Shown here: in pieces, positions 5,255 through 6,133 of the stretch
Layout: every line of letters starts with the position of its first letter
Position numbering within the stretch: the first letter of the stretch is position 1
NCBI GenBank assembly: GCA_031554725.1
Contig: JAVBUZ010000130.1
Span: 1 to 6,133 of the forward strand
Direction: 5' to 3'
Source: JAVBUZ01 sp031554725
GTDB lineage: Bacteria; Bacillota; Clostridia; Lachnospirales; Lachnospiraceae
DNA: 6,133 nucleotides
The notes under the pieces: generated by a model
Told to the model about the DNA's origin: nothing
Seen by the model: the letters and a program-made list of their open reading frames with translations, nothing else
Databases searched by the model: none
Position numbers and translations under genes: made by a program

Positions 5255-6133
5255 TTATTTCTTGTTCCATTTGTTAAAAAAGGGTATTACATCCTTGGCT
5301 GGTAATGGCTTGGAGAAATAATATCCCTGCACGTAATCCACACCAAGCTCCCTCATGGTCTCAAAGTGCTGTTTGGTCTCTACACCCTCTGCGACAATCT
5401 TCATCCCCAGTTCTCTAATCATAGAAATGGCATGACGTGTTGCAATGGCCGCCTTGTCATTTGAAAAATACGCCCAAACCATGCTTCTATCTAGCTTAAT
5501 AATATGTATTGGTAAATTTACAATGTAGCTAAGATTAGAGTAGCCAGTTCCATAGTCATCAATGGCAAAGGTTGTCCCATGCTGACCTAATATTTCCATG
5601 TTACGAAGTAGCATCTTTTCTGAATGAATCGCTGCTGTTTCTGTAATTTCCAAGCTAATACGATTGGGTGCCACACCATATTTATTCATAATCTGCAATA
5701 ACTGCTTTGCTAATTTTTCTTGCATACACTGCACTACCGATAGATTGATTTCGATATACTCAATGCCAACTTCCTCAGTCTTTTCTTCTAGCATAAAGAT
5801 ACAGGTTTTTTCAAAAACTCGTAGGCCAAGCTCCAAAATCAGTCCCGTTTGTTCTGCTATGGGAATAAACACATCTGGCATAACAAACTGCCTTTTCTCA
5901 TCTACAATGCGAACTAGTGCTTCTAGGGTATTGAAGGAATCATCCTTTACGGAATAGATTGGCTGATAATAAACCTCGACCCTATCATTATCCAGCGCCC
6001 AGCGCAGGGATTTTTCCGCCTCGGTTACCTTATCCTTTTGCTGTATTTCCGCTTCATCAATACGGATAACTTCGCCATTTCCTCTTTTCTTTGCCTCTTG
6101 TAAAAAATAGTGTATCATTTCCACCATTTCATC
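5255..6133 (-). CDS. EAL-domain cyclic-di-GMP phosphodiesterase, 5' end cut off
   Basis: EAL proteins hydrolyse cyclic-di-GMP to pGpG. The visible 292 codons contain a complete EAL domain. Numbering from the first in-frame ATG at 6127, it has YYQPIYS (53-59), the signature LEALVR (68-73; E69), INLSV (127-131; N128), LEITET (159-164; E160, E163), AIDDYGTGYSNLSYI (188-202; D190, D191), IIKLDRSMV (209-217; K211, D213), VAEGVE (245-250; E247) and VQGYYFSKPLP (266-276; Q267). All catalytic and metal-binding residues I can place are present, so an active enzyme is predicted. The frame is open to the window edge (two more codons, Asp-Glu, precede that ATG), and the ATG lacks an evident ribosome binding site, so the real start is probably outside. 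The preamble EMVEMIHYFLQEAKKRGNGE resembles the last helix of a GGDEF domain, suggesting a GGDEF-EAL protein whose first half is not visible. It ends 21 bases before tcdA. Confidence 0.92.
   Translation of the reverse strand, partial: DEMVEMIHYFLQEAKKRGNGEVIRIDEAEIQQKDKVTEAEKSLRWALDNDRVEVYYQPIYSVKDDSFNTLEALVRIVDEKRQFVMPDVFIPIAEQTGLILELGLRVFEKTCIFMLEEKTEEVGIEYIEINLSVVQCMQEKLAKQLLQIMNKYGVAPNRISLEITETAAIHSEKMLLRNMEILGQHGTTFAIDDYGTGYSNLSYIVNLPIHIIKLDRSMVWAYFSNDKAAIATRHAISMIRELGMKIVAEGVETKQHFETMRELGVDYVQGYYFSKPLPAKDVIPFFNKWNKK

Noticed and set aside
5664..5957. Plus-strand frame opposite the EAL domain
   Set aside because: It is antisense to catalytic EAL residues and has a Ser/Thr/Cys-rich chance composition.
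1..6133. Mobile elements, CRISPR arrays, tRNA or rRNA genes, known riboswitches
   Set aside because: No transposase, spaced direct repeats, cloverleaf-like sequence or recognisable riboswitch core was seen. Nearly all sequence is occupied by conserved genes.

Overview
The window looks like a piece of a low-GC, endospore-forming Firmicute chromosome, most likely class Clostridia (a Lachnospiraceae-type relative is plausible; the genus cannot be read from the sequence). Two dedicated sporulation genes, gpr and spoIIP, support this. So do the A+T-rich spacers, strong GGAGG-type ribosome binding sites and sigma-A-like promoters. It is mostly conserved chromosomal backbone. I see no insertion sequence, prophage, CRISPR array, tRNA or rRNA.

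Layout: six protein genes. On the minus strand, read right to left, gpr (3096-4010), spoIIP (1762-3051) and lepA (1-1645, 3' end cut by the window edge) follow one another. This matches the gpr-spoIIP-(yqxA)-lepA order known from Bacillus subtilis, except that no yqxA-like gene lies between spoIIP and lepA. Divergent from gpr, on the plus strand, is rpsT (4198-4461, ribosomal protein S20), with a near-consensus promoter, a UUG start and a strong terminator. Converging on rpsT from the right are two closely spaced minus-strand genes: the end of an EAL-domain cyclic-di-GMP phosphodiesterase (5255-6133, 5' end outside the window) and, 21 bases later, a TcdA/CsdL-type tRNA-modification E1-like enzyme (4523-5233). 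One bidirectional hairpin (4491-4524) appears to terminate both rpsT and tcdA.

How the genes work together: Gpr degrades small acid-soluble spore proteins at germination. SpoIIP cuts septal peptidoglycan during engulfment. Both act in sporulating cells and probably share a transcript. LepA (EF4) and S20 belong to translation, TcdA modifies tRNA, and the EAL protein belongs to second-messenger signalling. The most interesting regulatory region is the 187-base gpr/rpsT spacer, where the vegetative rpsT promoter and a candidate forespore promoter for gpr appear to overlap on opposite strands. A candidate sigma-E-like promoter overlaps the gpr stop codon ahead of spoIIP.

I found no convincing previously undescribed system. 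The findings are fine-scale observations: a very short Gpr propeptide, a repeat-bearing acidic linker in SpoIIP, overlapping promoters, the UUG start of rpsT, and the accessory pair next to rpsT.
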